From: Gavia stellata
Taxonomy: Eukaryota > Chordata > Aves > Gaviiformes > Gaviidae
Length of the DNA stretch: 64,000 nt
Reading direction: 5' to 3'
Assembly: GCF_030936135.1 (NCBI RefSeq)
Contig: NC_082598.1
Coordinates: 11,102,687-11,166,686, forward strand
Positions 1-13,794 of the stretch are shown piece after piece. The notes beneath the pieces were generated by a model, which was not told where the DNA came from, did no database searches, and saw only the letters and a program-made list of their open reading frames with translations. Position numbers and translations under genes: made by a program. Every line of letters starts with the position of its first letter. The first letter of the stretch is position 1.

Positions 1-69
1 TGCAGAGCAGATATCTAATAATAGCAACCGATATTTAGATTTAATGTGAATATCTCTCTTTGAAAACAG

Positions 70-3000
70 GTGGTGCTTCTGTCATGGCAGCTTCTGGGTC
101 TTTGAAAGTACATAGAGGGCACAGTCTCCAAGCTGGTAAGTGTAAGTGGTTATGAGGTATGTGTGTGCATGTACATTTAAATTAATTTAAACTTAAATCA
201 TTTTAAACTTCAGAAAATGTTAAGGGTAATGTATGACTTGATTCCCTATTGTAAGACTTCTGTATTTCCTGGGTTTTTTTGCTTTGCAGGGTTTTTGTTA
301 GAAAGGCATTGACAGATGGGATAAGTTTAGAAGAGGCAGAGACAGATGAGATAAGTGTCAGAGCATAGGCAGTAATCTTATTCACAGCAGTAAGATCCTG
401 CCAGCACTTTAACAAAGAGCACCCACCAAAAAAACCCCCACCTTGGGCCATGAAGAATCCTGTACCCTAGCAATGACGTGGTGGGAAAAAAAAACCCACC
501 ACATTTAAAGATCCTTCTTCATGATAATGGAGAAAAAAGAGCAGCAGATAAAATTATGAGTGTTTGTAATTCAAAATTAATCCCAATATGTTTGTTCTAT
601 GGGCATAACTTTTTAGCTTGCCTTGTTTGAACTGGGGTGGAGTCTGAGATCAGGAGGGAACCTGGGCATCTTTTTTCAGCTTAGTGGTCTGGAAGCACTG
701 GTGATGTTGTGCTGCCTGGCTTCTTGCAAAGATGATGATTTGCACTTGGAATGCAAAGTTATCTTTGGAAGGGCTAGTTTAAGCATTTTCTACAGAGCTT
801 TGTCAGAAATCAAGAACTTCTCCATCATGCTGGAGGTGGAATTTTAACAAGAGTCTTCCAGATGCTCCCAAGATCACCCACGCACTTCTCCCTGATTCAT
901 GCATTCAACACAGCTTTGCTCCCACATCAATGTACAGCAAAACACACTTGACTTCAGTGGCCTTCAGTGTCCTAAAATTTACTTCCTTGCTGTTGCACTC
1001 ATTAGAAAATGCTGGCATCACCACTACAGAAAAGTCAACACTAGCCACTGTTTATACTTTCTGAGATTTTTCAGTATCATTATTCAGATTAGATTACAAG
1101 TCAAAACCAGAAAAACGTAAGCTTTGTTTTCATTGTGCAAATTCCTAAATCCAAAGCTGTTGACGGTATTCCTGTATTCTAGGTCCTAAAGGTGGTTATG
1201 AGATGCTGACAATTCCTGCAGAACCGGGAACTCCTACTAGCCCTGAGGAACCTGGTGAGTAAATATCTTTGGAGCCAGTTGCATTAGAGGACACTAACAT
1301 CTCCTGTTTCTTTTTCCATTTCCTTTTTTGTTGTGATCTCTTAAAAACATTTATTTTTGAGGTGGTGCCCTTTGAACACGTCAGCTTTACATGCATGCAC
1401 ACACACACTCACTTATCTCAGGGCTGTGTTTATGGTGTTGGTTTTCTTTCTGCATTATTTTTGGTACATTTCTGAGAATGGTGCCTACATAGGGTAGAAA
1501 ATATGAATAACTAACACTAGCTGAAAGAAAGGCTAAACCACCAGTTTCAAATATCATTTTCTTCTTCCCTCCCCAATTATACTATCTTTTCCTTTCTTTC
1601 CCCCCTCATTTCAGTACCACTGCATTTTCTCTTTTATTCTTCTCCTGTTATTTGCTTAACTATTTTTTTTTTCTTCCTACCTTTTCCCCCTTTCTTTTCA
1701 AGCAATCATGATATTCTACCAATTCTTTCAGAATGTTGTAACCATGCATTTTGGTCTGTTCTTATCTCAAATTCTCCTTCCATAATGATCTCAAATACTG
1801 GTCATCTGACCCCTCTTGTAAGCATCTTCTACCTCTGTCCACCCAGAACAGACTGCTGAAAGCACTGTCTTTGTCCATGGCTCTCTGTGTGTGCCTTGTT
1901 TTCTTAGGAGGAGCTTTTGACTGTTTTGTGCTTTTCAAATAAACCTTCCTCTTCAAACAAATACAAGCCCGTTTTTAGCATCTAATGAGTTGGGTTTTTT
2001 TATTTGAAGGAAAAATGAAAAGACAACTATTTCTATGTTTACAAAGAAAGCTGTTAAGACAGCACAGACTAAACAACAGAAGACTTTTCCTTTCCTTCCA
2101 TTCCAGTTTGCCCAACTTTGTTCTTGGGTTGGTTTTTTTTTTCCTTTGAGTCAAGTTATAGCAAGAATATTTGATTGTTGCCAGGGGTTTCTTTGTTCAG
2201 TGTGCTGCTTTTGCTTTCTTTGCACAAAGCCCCACCAATTAATATATGTGTGGTTTTTTAGTTCTCAGGAAAATCACTTGGCTTGTCTGCATCAGGTATG
2301 ACACTCATCTTCCTGAAACCTTTCAACTGTTTAGCTCTATACAGAAGTTTGCTAGTTTTCATGCTAGCTAGCTTTGAGGAGACTTCACTTAAACTCCTGC
2401 TACATCATTTTAACAGCATATAGAAAAACTTTAAAAATTATCTTTTCCTTCATAACTATTCATGACTCTGTATCAGTTGTTAAGATTGTCGTTTGCTTAC
2501 AACTTTAACTATTTGGGGTGCAGGTTTTCAATGCTACGGGTCTGCTGAATCCCACTTGGCACAGTCAGGCCAAATTCCTTTGAAATACTTTAGACAGAAT
2601 AATTGAGAATGATTTCTGAGAATAATGTTTGATGAAGATACAGAAATTTCTTCCTGTTTGTTTTTTTTCCTTTTAATTTTGTTCCTAACACCTGGCTTTG
2701 GAACAACAGCTTGAAGTCTGGTGGGCAGAAAAATGTTTGGTTACTTTGTGGATGTTCCTATGTTTTCTTTACGAAAGTCTACCAGAAACTTTCCAGGCTT
2801 TTAAAATCTTGGACTGCATAGTAGACTCTTGATTTAAATAGCTTAAGCCTGGAGAAATTCCATTATCCTGGAACCTGCTCTAACCTCTGACAACTCTTAC
2901 TGTTGCCCGACTTTGTATGAGTTACCTTTGCTATTCATAATACAGTCCAAGAAGAAGAAAAATTCCCCTTAATGGTTACTCACAGCTGCTGTTGGTTGGA

Positions 3001-6000
3001 TATATGAAGTCATTCTCTCCTGTGCTATAAAAGCCTTGATCAGCTACTGCCTCTCCATTCACATCTCATCGGTGCCTGAATGGGCAGAAAAGAAAAGCAG
3101 TGATTTGGACAAATAAAGTTTTGATATGAGTTTTGTGTGGGGAAAAGGAAGGGCTTAATGGGAGAACTTCAGGGAAAGAGAGAACCTGAAAGTGACACCA
3201 TTTTTCCTCTGCACTCCTCTGTCCCAAATTGACTTAGCAGCAGAAAGTGTTTAAGGGTAAGAACTTCAACTGGACTGGACAGGCAGGTGATTACTAGCCT
3301 GCTGAGTAGGACAATGAAAATATGACTCAGACCCTTGCCTAAGCCCAGAGAGAATACAGGTTTGTATTTGGGTCTCCTGTAGCCCAGGTAATTCTGGGAA
3401 GTCCCTTGGTATTCATGGATTGAAAAACTAGATGTAGGTGCCTGATGTCAGGAAGGGGTTGAAGGCTGAAATGCCCGGCTGGTCCAGTGAAAGGAGCCTT
3501 CTACCTTCTCTCTTAGTTTCATTTCTGACGAGATTAGAATAATTGAAAGTAGGGCTAGAAGAGGTCTTGAGAATTCATCCAGTAGACCAAGAAGTTGTCT
3601 TTAAGTCAGAATCACTTTATAGAAAACTGTTTCCTAGTAGGTGTTAGTCTGTTTCTTTTTCAGAAGTTTCTAGATGCAGCAATTCTTCAGCCTCTGTGGG
3701 GTTTCCTCTAGTGTTCATGTGATCTTTACTATTAGAAAGGTTTTCCCATTGTCTAACCTTCTACTTTTTCCTGCAATTGAAGTCTTTTATTACTTGGTTT
3801 GTCCCCACTTGGCATCATTCCAGTCTTTTTCAACTCAGTACAGGGAAGCTGTCAACATCTCTTCAAGCTTGCCTTCCCCTTGCTTGAAACAGTTCTTCAG
3901 TCCCTGTTTTCAGGCCATACTTTCTGACCTTCTAGTGATTTTGGTTGCTGTCTTGTGGATGATATGATAGTCCACATCTTCCTAGAACAGATTGCTTCAT
4001 ATAAGGCTTTACTAACCTGAGGTAGAGCTGAAAGCCTTGTGAGATAGTGTTGCATACATTGCTTCTGTTTGACAATTTCTGCATAGTGTTTGCTTTCTGT
4101 CACAACACAGTGAGATCACCGGCTGTGGTCTGTGGTCTTCTGCAGAGATCCTGACTCGATCAGTCTCTGAGGATCTTTTCTGTAGAAACCTTAGTCTTCT
4201 CATGTCCCATCTACGACTGAGGAATGTGCTGTTTGGCAAGCCGAGTTGTTGCTGCTGAATGTTTGCTTTCAGAACAGTTGATGGAACAGTGCATTTTTAT
4301 GAAATGGACCATTGGTCATTGCAAACAGTGTCTATAATAACATGTTACTTATTTTAGAAGGGGCAGTAGGTTATTCAGCTGATGTTCCTGCATCAGATCG
4401 ACTCCACAGTGAGACAGCCACCTACGTTAATATTCCTGTCAGCCCTACTTCCAAAAAACAGCTTCATTACATGGAATTGGAACTTCAAGAACCTAGCACA
4501 AGCGTAAGAGGTAAGGAAGTCTACAATACTATATAAACAGCAAAGGATGCAGTAATGCAGAATGTATGGTGCATGGGGAATCTTAATTTCTCATCTATGC
4601 ATAGGCTCTTTCTAACAGAGGAGTTGAACCCTGGTACGTTTGTGAGGCAGTAATTGCCAACTCTTGGAAAAGATTTTTAAGTAATGAAATTCTATAAGAG
4701 GTTGCATCCTTCTGACAGGTGCATTGTATATGCACTCCTTCTAAAGTGAATATTTCTGTGTCTGTGGAGATGACAGACAGTAATTTGCTACGTGTTCTCA
4801 AGATTTTCACTGCACATATCAGGACTACACTTACTTAATTTTTCTTGCTTGGCTTCAGAAACGGGGCTGTGGGTGTAGGTGTACAGGGCTTGCTCCTGAA
4901 GATACTGACTCTGGAGCCATGCAGAAAATGCTTAAGAATAGAACACAGTGTTCTATCCACTCTCCATGAGGATGTGTGAAAGTGCTACAGAGAGGAAGCC
5001 ATCCCAAGTATTTGAATTATTCTTTTGTCTGGATCTAGGTATTTTACTTTTAATGCATAACTAGGACATTAGCACATAAACATGCATTAGAGCTACCATG
5101 TATTGTCATTTAGAGATGCATTCCTCCTTACAGAAAGCCCCTAATCAGGATCTGGCATTTAGTTGTTCACATTTGGTATTAATGGCTTTTCCATGTATAG
5201 TTTTCAGCTATTGAGATTTTAATTTTTATACTTTTAATTTCAGCAAGTTTATTAACTTTGAAATGGTGACACTTTTCCCATTGGGTTTTTTTTGATGTTT
5301 ATATGGCTGTAGTTAAGTAATTCTAAGCTTCTCCCAGACTTTAATGTAGTTCTCTGCACAACACCCTGTTGAGATGTGAAAGTGATGTTTTATCTTCATT
5401 TTAAAGACAGTGAACCAAGGCATTAAGAACGAAGAGCCGAATTCCGTAAACTGACATAAACTTTCCTAAATGTCAGTTACCCTCCCAAGCTCAACTTGTG
5501 TAACTTTGAAGGTGCCTTTAGTGACCATAAATATTTTATTTTTTCACACTAAAGTTTTCCTCAGCCTCTGGAGTTGTATGTCTGCACCCATACAGAACTG
5601 TTCTGCTCCTGAATAGACCGAGCAGCTTTTATCTCATCTCCCTTATTGCCAATTATTGGACTAAACTGTCATTCTGCCTAAGGCTGAAGGCAGCTGATCT
5701 GGTAGGCATTCACAGAATGCCTGATCCAGACAAAGAAGAATCCCTGCCAACTGCCTTACCAATGGTGTTTTCTGTTCAAATACCAGGTGTTATTCATTTA
5801 CTTACTAGTAGCCAGCTGATGAAGCCTCCCAGAAGTGGGAGAGCTGAGTTCAATTTTGTCTTCTACTGGGAGGAGTAGCAGTGGAGATTCAAACCTGGGG
5901 CAGAAACACAAGTGGTTCATTTGCTTATTTGAAGAAAAACAGCTAACTAAAATATGTAGATAACAAAGCTTTTAAGGGTTTGGGGTTTTTTTTTGTTGTT

Positions 6001-6300
6001 GTGGTTATCATCTTACTCCCTTTATAGAGCTTGCTTTAAGACCCGATCAAGTTCATCTAGGAAATCTGTGGAATAAGTGTCTCAATAGCTTAACCCTGGG
6101 TCAGTTTTACGCAGGAATATATGAGGGATATAGTCTTTTACATGATTTCATTTGGTATTTCAGGAAGTGGATCATCCCGATATGCACAAATTGACATTGC
6201 AGCCACAGAGACAGCTCACAAAGTGGGAACACAGCATGCTCAGTGCCGGGAGGAACGCTTGCAGGAGCTAGAGCAGAAGAAGAAAGGAGCTCAGCAATGA
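70..6300 (+). CDS. DOK7: 3' end of a DOK/IRS-type docking protein gene, probably DOK7 (four last coding exons)
   Basis: Four exons are supported by AG/GT borders and one continuous frame: 70-135, 1183-1254, 4358-4510 and 6164-6300 (stop TGA at 6298-6300). They encode the last 141 residues; the start and any PH/PTB domains lie upstream of the window. All visible introns are phase 1. The tail is Ser/Pro/Thr-rich and carries tyrosines in docking-type contexts (GGYEML, TYVNIP, HYMELEL, RYAQIDI), then ends in a charged helix-like segment rich in Glu, Gln and Lys. Such tails in the DOK/IRS/FRS families are phosphorylated and recruit SH2 proteins in the cytoplasm; DOK7 activates the kinase MuSK at the neuromuscular junction. 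The DOK7 name rests mainly on the convergent position next to LRPAP1, as at human 4p16.3. The YxxP sites described in mammalian DOK7 are not seen here, so another docking protein or an alternative DOK7 C-terminus remains possible. Introns hold old repeat debris and microsatellites only. Confidence 0.7.
3535..3995 (-). mobile_element. Ancient, decayed CR1 LINE fragment in the docking-protein intron
   Basis: Read on the plus strand, the stretch keeps the order of landmarks seen in reverse-oriented CR1 3' ends: a 'gggctagaagaggtct' block near 3562, a segment resembling 'gaaaggttttcccattgtctaacc' near 3735, then pyrimidine-rich sequence. It is highly diverged and has no open frame, so it is much older than the CR1 copies near 28, 37 and 54 kb. 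Boundaries are approximate. Confidence 0.45.
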
Positions 6301-7944
6301 CCTGTCTAGGAAAGAACTTTTTGCTGACCATAAATTGGTACTAATTTATCTTCCAAAAGATTCACATTTATTGTAAAAAAATACTCATACAAAAAGCTGC
6401 CATTGCTTATTGCATTTATACCAGATTCATTCCAATATCTTGATTCCTAATTGGAAAGCTGGTAGCATGAGGAGTGTGTGTGGTCTTTCTTTTAATTTTA
6501 ATTTGTTTGTAAAGTCCTGATTTTTTTCATATGCAATGACAGATGTAAGTAAGTTACCTTTTTCTACAGTTGTAAAATCCTGGAGAACCTGGAACCACCA
6601 TTATTAAATGGTGGCATTTTCTTTAAAAATAGAGAACTTGAATGTGTGCTGATAAGGGAATGTGAGTGTGTATGTGGTAAGTGTACACATATGTTTGCAG
6701 GTGTGCATATGTATGTACATAAGCACACATTACTTTTAAAATATATGTATATATCTGAGTGTATAAAATATGTAAAACCTCTATTAATATATTAGTGGAC
6801 TCTTACAAAAGCAAGAAAATTCAGTGCCTGATTTTTTGCAGGCACATTTTTGTCAATTTATATGTTTATTTATGGACATGCTTAAATTTAATTCAGTTTT
6901 ACAGGTCACCAAGAGTTCCGTAGCTTTGGCTAAATTTGCTCAGATTTAAAAGCTGCCGTGTCAGGGATGCATATGTGTATGCATACAGACAAGAGCACAC
7001 ACAAACAAGTTATTTAATTTAATTATGTCTATAAACCAAAGAAATGTGAAGGGACATTTTGGGTGCTTCTGTTCTTAAAAACCCTGTATCAGACCATAGG
7101 CTTTGATTTCTTAGTTGCTGAGTACCTGTAATTCTTAGCAATTTTCCTGGAGTTGAACATACGTATCACTTTGAAAATCAGGTTTCAGGTTTCTCATACA
7201 GAATATCTTAAAATCAAGGTACTCAAAAGAAACTTTCACTTTTGAAAACTGAGTCCTTTATTTGTATCTCCGAAACTATCCCTAATGTAAACTAGCATCA
7301 AAAGTGAATCATCCATCTTGAGGCTAAAACTTTCATTGAATAGTTCTCTGCTGTCCCTAAATAGCATAAAACCAGGTCTACGTAAGAGCATGATGTCTTC
7401 AGAGATGCCTCAGAATTGAGGCACAACAGGATGTTATGTTGTAATATAGGTTTGTCCACAAGTCTTTGACATCTTGCTTTTGTACAGTGAGACTGTGATT
7501 CAAAACTTGACTTAGATTTTGTGTCGCATTGTCTATGTAATTCTTGTGTTCTATGTATTTGTCCTGATACAAAATGTTATTTAAATAAAATGTTATGGCA
7601 GTGACACTACGCTAACAAAGCAGTGTACTTATGAAGAAAACAAAATTTTGGCCTGTGATAACGTATCAGCTTGGGCTTCCAGAAGTTATCGGGAGTGGTG
7701 TCTCGGGTGTTATGATTTCTTGACTGTGTCCTCTTAAGATATAATATCACAGCCCAATTCTGGTTTTCAGATATGCATTATAATTTATATTGGTGAGTGG
7801 AAGTTTTGTTCCAGTGAGGGTTTCACTAAGTGACTTAGAAGGAGAGGTGGGTGTTTGGTTTTGAGGCAGAATTTAACCCATAAATTTATTTGAATGTAGC
7901 CTCAATAGTAATGTAAAATATCAGAAATCTCTCAAATAAATAAA
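6301..7944 (+). other. DOK7: 3' UTR of the docking-protein gene
   Basis: AT-rich sequence follows the stop codon with no reading frame, containing TG/CA and TA microsatellite patches around 6655-6765 and two candidate poly(A) signals near its end. The extent is inferred from those signals and could be shorter. Confidence 0.5.
7584..7589 (+). terminator. Candidate poly(A) signal AATAAA, docking-protein gene
   Basis: A canonical AATAAA lies about 1.28 kb past the stop codon, in 'ttaaataaaatgtt'. A second cluster (overlapping AATAAA at 7935-7940 and 7939-7944) is followed directly by the GU-rich stretch 'tgtgtttgagagttg', a good downstream element. Either or both may be used. Confidence 0.5.
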
Positions 7945-10900
7945 ATGTGTTTGAGAGTTGACAATTGCCATTGTCATCTGTCCTGTGCTAAGATGTGTTT
8001 TTCTGTTTATCAGTCTAGCATATTTCTGAAGGGAAAAGAAGTCTTTTTATGGGATTCACAGTTTAAAAGGTTTTCCTTATTTGACTAATGGACAGTGGTG
8101 ATCTGCTTTGTAAATGCATATTCAGTTCAACTGGAATGGCCTGGACTTACAGCTCCTTGGGACCTAGTTTATCTAACTGAACTGCTATTCAGTTAAAGAT
8201 CCTCCACGGGAGGACTTGCAGGGTTAAATCTCTTGCTATGAGTCTATTTGTATTTAATATTTAAAATGAGCATAGCTTGCCTGATGCACTGAAATGCAGT
8301 GTTTCCCATCACGATATATAATGAAGCTGCAATATTTCTATCATAAAAATCTATTTACTAGGAAAATATATTACCCAGGTTCTCTACAAAGGCTGCCTTT
8401 CTGTACGTTGCTCAAAATTGCTTGCATTGAATCCTGGACTTGCAGCATGGGTAAAGATTTGACACAATGGTAAAGGTCATCAGATTGCTGCTGGCCTTAC
8501 AGGAGGAGTCACAATTTTAAAAATACATTTTTCAAGTTGAACAGGGCTGTGAATCTGTGCATGCACATGGTTCTCTGTGCACATGTATTTGTGTATGTCA
8601 TAGTAACTTCAGCTAGGATTAGCTAGATGGGTGGATATAAGTTTGTACTTACAGCCTTTGTTAATGTCAACATAATTATCCTATAAGGCTTTCCAAAAAT
8701 GAATTATTTTACTTTTTAGGCTTCTGTTTGTCTTTTTTTACTTCGCTTGAATAGGACAAATAGAACAGATGACGTTCACTTATTTTTTAAATTCAATTCA
8801 TATTCTCATGCACTAAATTATGTTTAGGATGCTGAAGCCGGAGGCCAAACCTTACTGTTGCATCTGTTAAAAACTGGTTGGTGGTTGTTTTTGTAGTACC
8901 TTGCAGGTATCCCTGTCAAGTCATAGGCTTGACATTTCTGTTGAAGAAACTAAAGTTCTCTCATTTGAACAACAGGAGCTCACAGAAATGGAAAACATTT
9001 TTCCTAAATAGATAAAATAATGTGCCTTCAAATTCCAGTAGCGAACTGGGAAAAATGGAAGTCAAACCATAATCCTATGAGCAGGCCTGTGCTCACCACA
9101 TAGCTTGCATGGATTAACTCTAGTACCACTGTTAATGTAGGAATAGTTAGGGGTTTATTCACATGCCTTGCATAAAACTTGTGCATAAGTGAGCTAAAAT
9201 ACAGTTTGTGATGATTCCAGATTCAGAGCTCTTTGAAAAAAACCCAAAAGATCTCCCACACTTTTGGAGATAAATGTGATTCGTAACATCTGCTGGTACA
9301 AAGAAAGGCTGTGACCATTTTTAATTTAGCATTCTCCTGTAGTCAGATCTCCTCCTGCCCTGACTAGCACTATGAGGAATTAATTGTTGGAAGAACAAAA
9401 CAATGTGATGTGGCTGATACTTCTGTAAGATGTTCTTGAAGTCCTTTAACATGGCTGAAGTGCTCTCAGTGATAAGAAAACGCACTGTCAGGAAGTGCAG
9501 TGTTCGGCCATAACCGTTGATGTGTCCTGTATGTCCCTCTTGCTTTCTGATAGTCCTACTCAGTAGCTTACTGCCAAATGTAGCTACCACTTCAGTGGGT
9601 TTTATGACGTTGTTCATAAGCTGTTATGGAACATTTTTATATGCAAGTATTTGGGTGATGGAATTTCTCCAAGTTAACATGTGCTGCAGGATGGAGGGCT
9701 GGAGTTTGGAGGCATTTAATTGCCCAACAATGCAAATAATTGTCTGAGTTTTAATAGCACTCTGGCACCTAATGATGGAAAATGCCAGTAGGTGTCTTTA
9801 GGCGTCTAAATGTGTGCGAAAATCTGCCCCAAGAGTTGTTTTTAGCAAATAGCTTGGAAAAATTCCTCATTTTCCTCTCTGCTGTAAACAAAACAGTTTT
9901 AATTACTGCAGCTTGGAAAACTATACTTGAATTTGAATTATGAGTGATTACATTTTTTTGTGAGATGCTGAAACATGCACCCCTTGGTAAGCACCTTTTC
10001 TGGTTTGTCTGGGATAACACACATACTATTGCTAAAATGACCACAGGAAGAAGACAGAATTTTATGGGTTACTAGCCACTCATTTCTGTTAAAATTATGC
10101 ATTTTTTCAGATGAAAGTGCTGTTATGTTTTTATATGTCACCTTTTATCTGGGAGGATGCTCAGCTCTCATTCGGCCAGTCATACAAACATTATTTTGCA
10201 ATCTAGGTTAAAAGGAAATGTTCATTTAACATCATACAGCAATAAGAACAAATGAAACAGAGTAAAGATGGAAGAATTAGAAGTTATTAAATGGATATTT
10301 GTAAGGAGTAGCTCTGTAAACATGTGTCCTTTCAGCATAGGTGAGTAGAATTAAGGAAAAGCGCTGTTTTTTTAAGATTTGGATGGGTTCTGATGAGTTC
10401 AGTTTTATGCTTTCCCTGAAAGATGATGGGCTTCAAGGTAGTGTCACTCTGAGGCTCAGCACAGTGATGATCAGGTAGTTACAGATTAAAACCAACTCTC
10501 CTGTGGACTTTCTTTTGAAGGCTGGAACATAAGTGACAGGAAAATATGTGCAATTCACATCCAGGATTCTGATACAATAAATAGCTTTGTAAGGCAGCGG
10601 GCAGGTTTAGGGAAGTGCAGCTACCAAGTAAACTTTGAGTTTAGTAAAAACTTCAGGGTAAGTGAAAGTTAACTTTAAAACTTACTTGCTTTCAAACATT
10701 TGTCTGCATCAGAGCATCTAGAAATAATTCAGATTTATTATCCCACTGTGTACACAGAGGCGTATGTAACATCACCGTTTTGCTGAAATAATAAGCGTCA
10801 ACTTATTTGAGGAATGTGCAGTGGGGGGGTGGGATCAGAAAGCAGATTTAGCATGACAGTGATTTGTCTCTACAGTACATTATAGTGTTGTGAAATCCCT

Positions 10901-11161
10901 AAAAAAAAAATTAAAAAAAAGCCCTAGCATCTGCTATTGTATAAGTTAAATTTTACTCATCTGTGGGCTGAGCTGGCAATTTATGGATAGTTCATGTACA
11001 GAAAATAGAGCAGATTGCATGCTCGGAAGGGAATCTGACCTTTGGATGCCAAAGTTTTATTATGTAATGAATTGCTCAGATTCATCGCACATCGGTGTCT
11101 CTGTGTGCTGCCGTTGGCTGCCTTTGGCTGCTCTAACACGTTGTCCTTTTACTACCCACAG

Positions 11162-11229
11162 TCAGCAGTACTGGACACAAACTGGCAAGCCCGGGAAAAC
11201 TTCATATGGGGAGTTTGATGGAGAAGTAG
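11162..11229 (+). other. Exon-like segment, possible alternative or non-coding exon
   Basis: A pyrimidine-rich acceptor (…cttttactacccacag) precedes 68 nt that end at a usable donor (GTAGGT). Entered in phase 1, the phase in which all visible docking-protein introns end, the segment stays open for 22 codons and closes with TAG at 11227-11229, exactly before the donor. It could be an alternative terminal exon of the upstream gene, a non-coding exon, or chance. Confidence 0.2.
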
Positions 11230-13794
11230 GTAGGTGTCAGAAGAGAGCTGGGAAGCAACAGTTGTCCTTTGCCAGCTGTCCTACTGACAGAAGAAGGGCA
11301 GTGACAGGGTGACAGAAGAGTACTTGAGTCTGTAAGATGTAGTGTTTGGGTCAGTGCTGGAAACTGCCGGCTGGATTGTTGCTTCTTGTACAAAGTGTGG
11401 TTGTAGCAAGGAAGAGGAGTTTCCTGGAACAGGCTGAGGTTGCTGTCGTGTCCTCACTCAAACAGAAGATGCGCTGGCACCATCTCTGCCAAGAATGGAG
11501 TGGGAGGGTTAATGTTGATGTCCGCTCTAAAGAGCCGGACTGTCATGCTGTGCATGTGACAGTCTGTCTCATTGTCCTTGCATCAAATCATGCAAATGGT
11601 TCACATTTGTACTGTATATGCAGTTTAGACCTTGGAGGGAATTACCCTCTGTGTCTGGCTTTTCTCCTCTGTGGAAAGTATATGAAAGCTTAGTATGTAT
11701 GTTGGGTGAGGGATGGTGGGAGCTGGGCCCTGCTGTGACACAGAGAGCACCCTGACTTGACATGAAGGTGCATCTAATTCTGTGTTCAGCTATACCAGTG
11801 TTATTTACAATAGCTGGGAGATTTGCTAGAGATGGATCAGGCCTAGTGAAAGCCCAGGAACTGGTCTTAGGTGAATTTTTGCCATCTCTGTGCTTTTCAT
11901 GGTGAATGCATGAAAGTAGTGACCGTAAGGGATAGCTGTGAGAGTGCATTTCCTGTGGTGACTGGACTTGAAGTCCCAGGTGGGCTGCTGTTGAGGTTGG
12001 CTGACCCTAGATACTCCTTCCAGCATGTGTATCTCTGGCCAAGCCCTCCTTTACACTGGTAACATTTAACAGGTTTAGACCCTCTCATTGCTGTCCGTCT
12101 GCTTGGGGAACTGTTGAGGTGCAAATCACAGCCTACAGCTGGCCTCACCTTCGGTTTGGACTGTAACGGGAACCCTGTCTCTGTATATCAGCACGATGCT
12201 TGCACTGAGCAGTGCAGGAAAAGCCAGAAGCAACCGGATAAAACAAAACCTGGTGGCCAAGCAGCAAGGTTATCAACAGGAAAACACCGAACTGCCTACC
12301 CCTGCTGTCAGTCTCCGCTGTGTCACTGGAAAGCTGTAAGTGGTCAAAGCTGAATAGGATGAGCTGCTCTGTTCCTTGGTGCGAAGGAGCTAAAGGGAAT
12401 TCGTGTTTGTTTAGCTAAGTATGCTCGCTCCTGTTTCTTCTGTAATCCTAGATATGTACTGCAGCAGTACTTTGATTTGGAATTGTGATTGCCCTATTTG
12501 GGTACATTGGCTGTTTTTTTTTCTTTCAAAAAATCTAGCATAGCTGTTTATACAGATGGCAATAAAATGAGAAGGAAAACAATTCCTAAGAATATCTCTG
12601 GAAAATCATGTTCTTACCCTGAATGAATAGCTACTCATGAACGAAACCTTTGTTTTGCAATCCTGCAAAGCTCATTTCTCTGCAGGGGAATCAGGGTCAC
12701 TTTGCACAAGACCTGAAACAATCAATCAGTGGTAAGGGTTTAGCGACACCAGCAAAGTGAGGCTAATGCAAATATTGTCTAAGACATACGCATCCCATAT
12801 AGATCATCATTATTAGCTGCTTGAAGAAGGGCTTGGAGAAGGGTAATTCAAGTGTTCCAGGCCACATTTACCTGTGTGGAAGCTGTCCAGACTGCTGGAA
12901 TGTGTTTCTCATGTAAGAATCTGTGTCAGTTCAGTACAGATTAGGAACAAGGTATAACCTGAAAATTTCCGTACAAAAATTGGGAGAAAATGACTGCATT
13001 TCCTGCTGCCAGCAACCTGCTGTTGAACTGAAATGAGCAGTAACCACTGATTCTTAAGCTCTCGCCATGGAAGTATCTTCTTCTGGAGATGCCACTTTTT
13101 GCAGTAGTTCTTCTCACTCCCCTTTTGATTTCTTGAACTTCAAAATGGAGCAATTACTAGATCATCGATGGCCCCAGGGAACTGGTATGAATGAAGACTC
13201 TTTACACTGTGACTGGGCACATTCGGAATTGTAAACGGGAGTCCCAGAACCTGGATCTGAATTGAGGTTGGCGAATGGACTCTTTCCCCATGAAGGACCA
13301 TTTAGTTAATGGTGCTGCTTCAGATGTCTTCTTGAATTGAACTGAGATTTGAATTTTGAGGTTAGACTCCCAGATCTGATGCCAAGCATTGCAAATTATT
13401 GGGTTTCATATGCAGGTTTCAAGTTCTTTTGGCGTGTTTCTTCTTGAAATAATGTAGCTTCCTTCCCTCTTTAAAGTAAGTTGCCTGGAAAATTATAACT
13501 GCGGATAATTAAATAGCATTTTGTTTTAGTAAGAAAGAGGCTTATTTCAAAGTGATTCAACACTTGCTTGCCCTACAGAAATCACCAGGTTTAAGTTACA
13601 GTAGACCAATTCTTGTCAGGCAAACTTTGAGACTGAAAATGATTAGTTTTATTTAAATGGATGTGTGCAGCTTTCTGGTAAATTAACACATCAGTGAAGA
13701 AACAAAGTATCTACATGCTATATTAATGTAACCATTGTTTTTACAGTCATACGTTAAGCATTAATGTCTGTGTACCATTTTCTTTTTGATTTAG

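Noticed and set aside
9321-9617. 98-codon minus-strand frame
   Set aside because: No recognisable motif; overlaps another frame on the opposite strand; consistent with chance.
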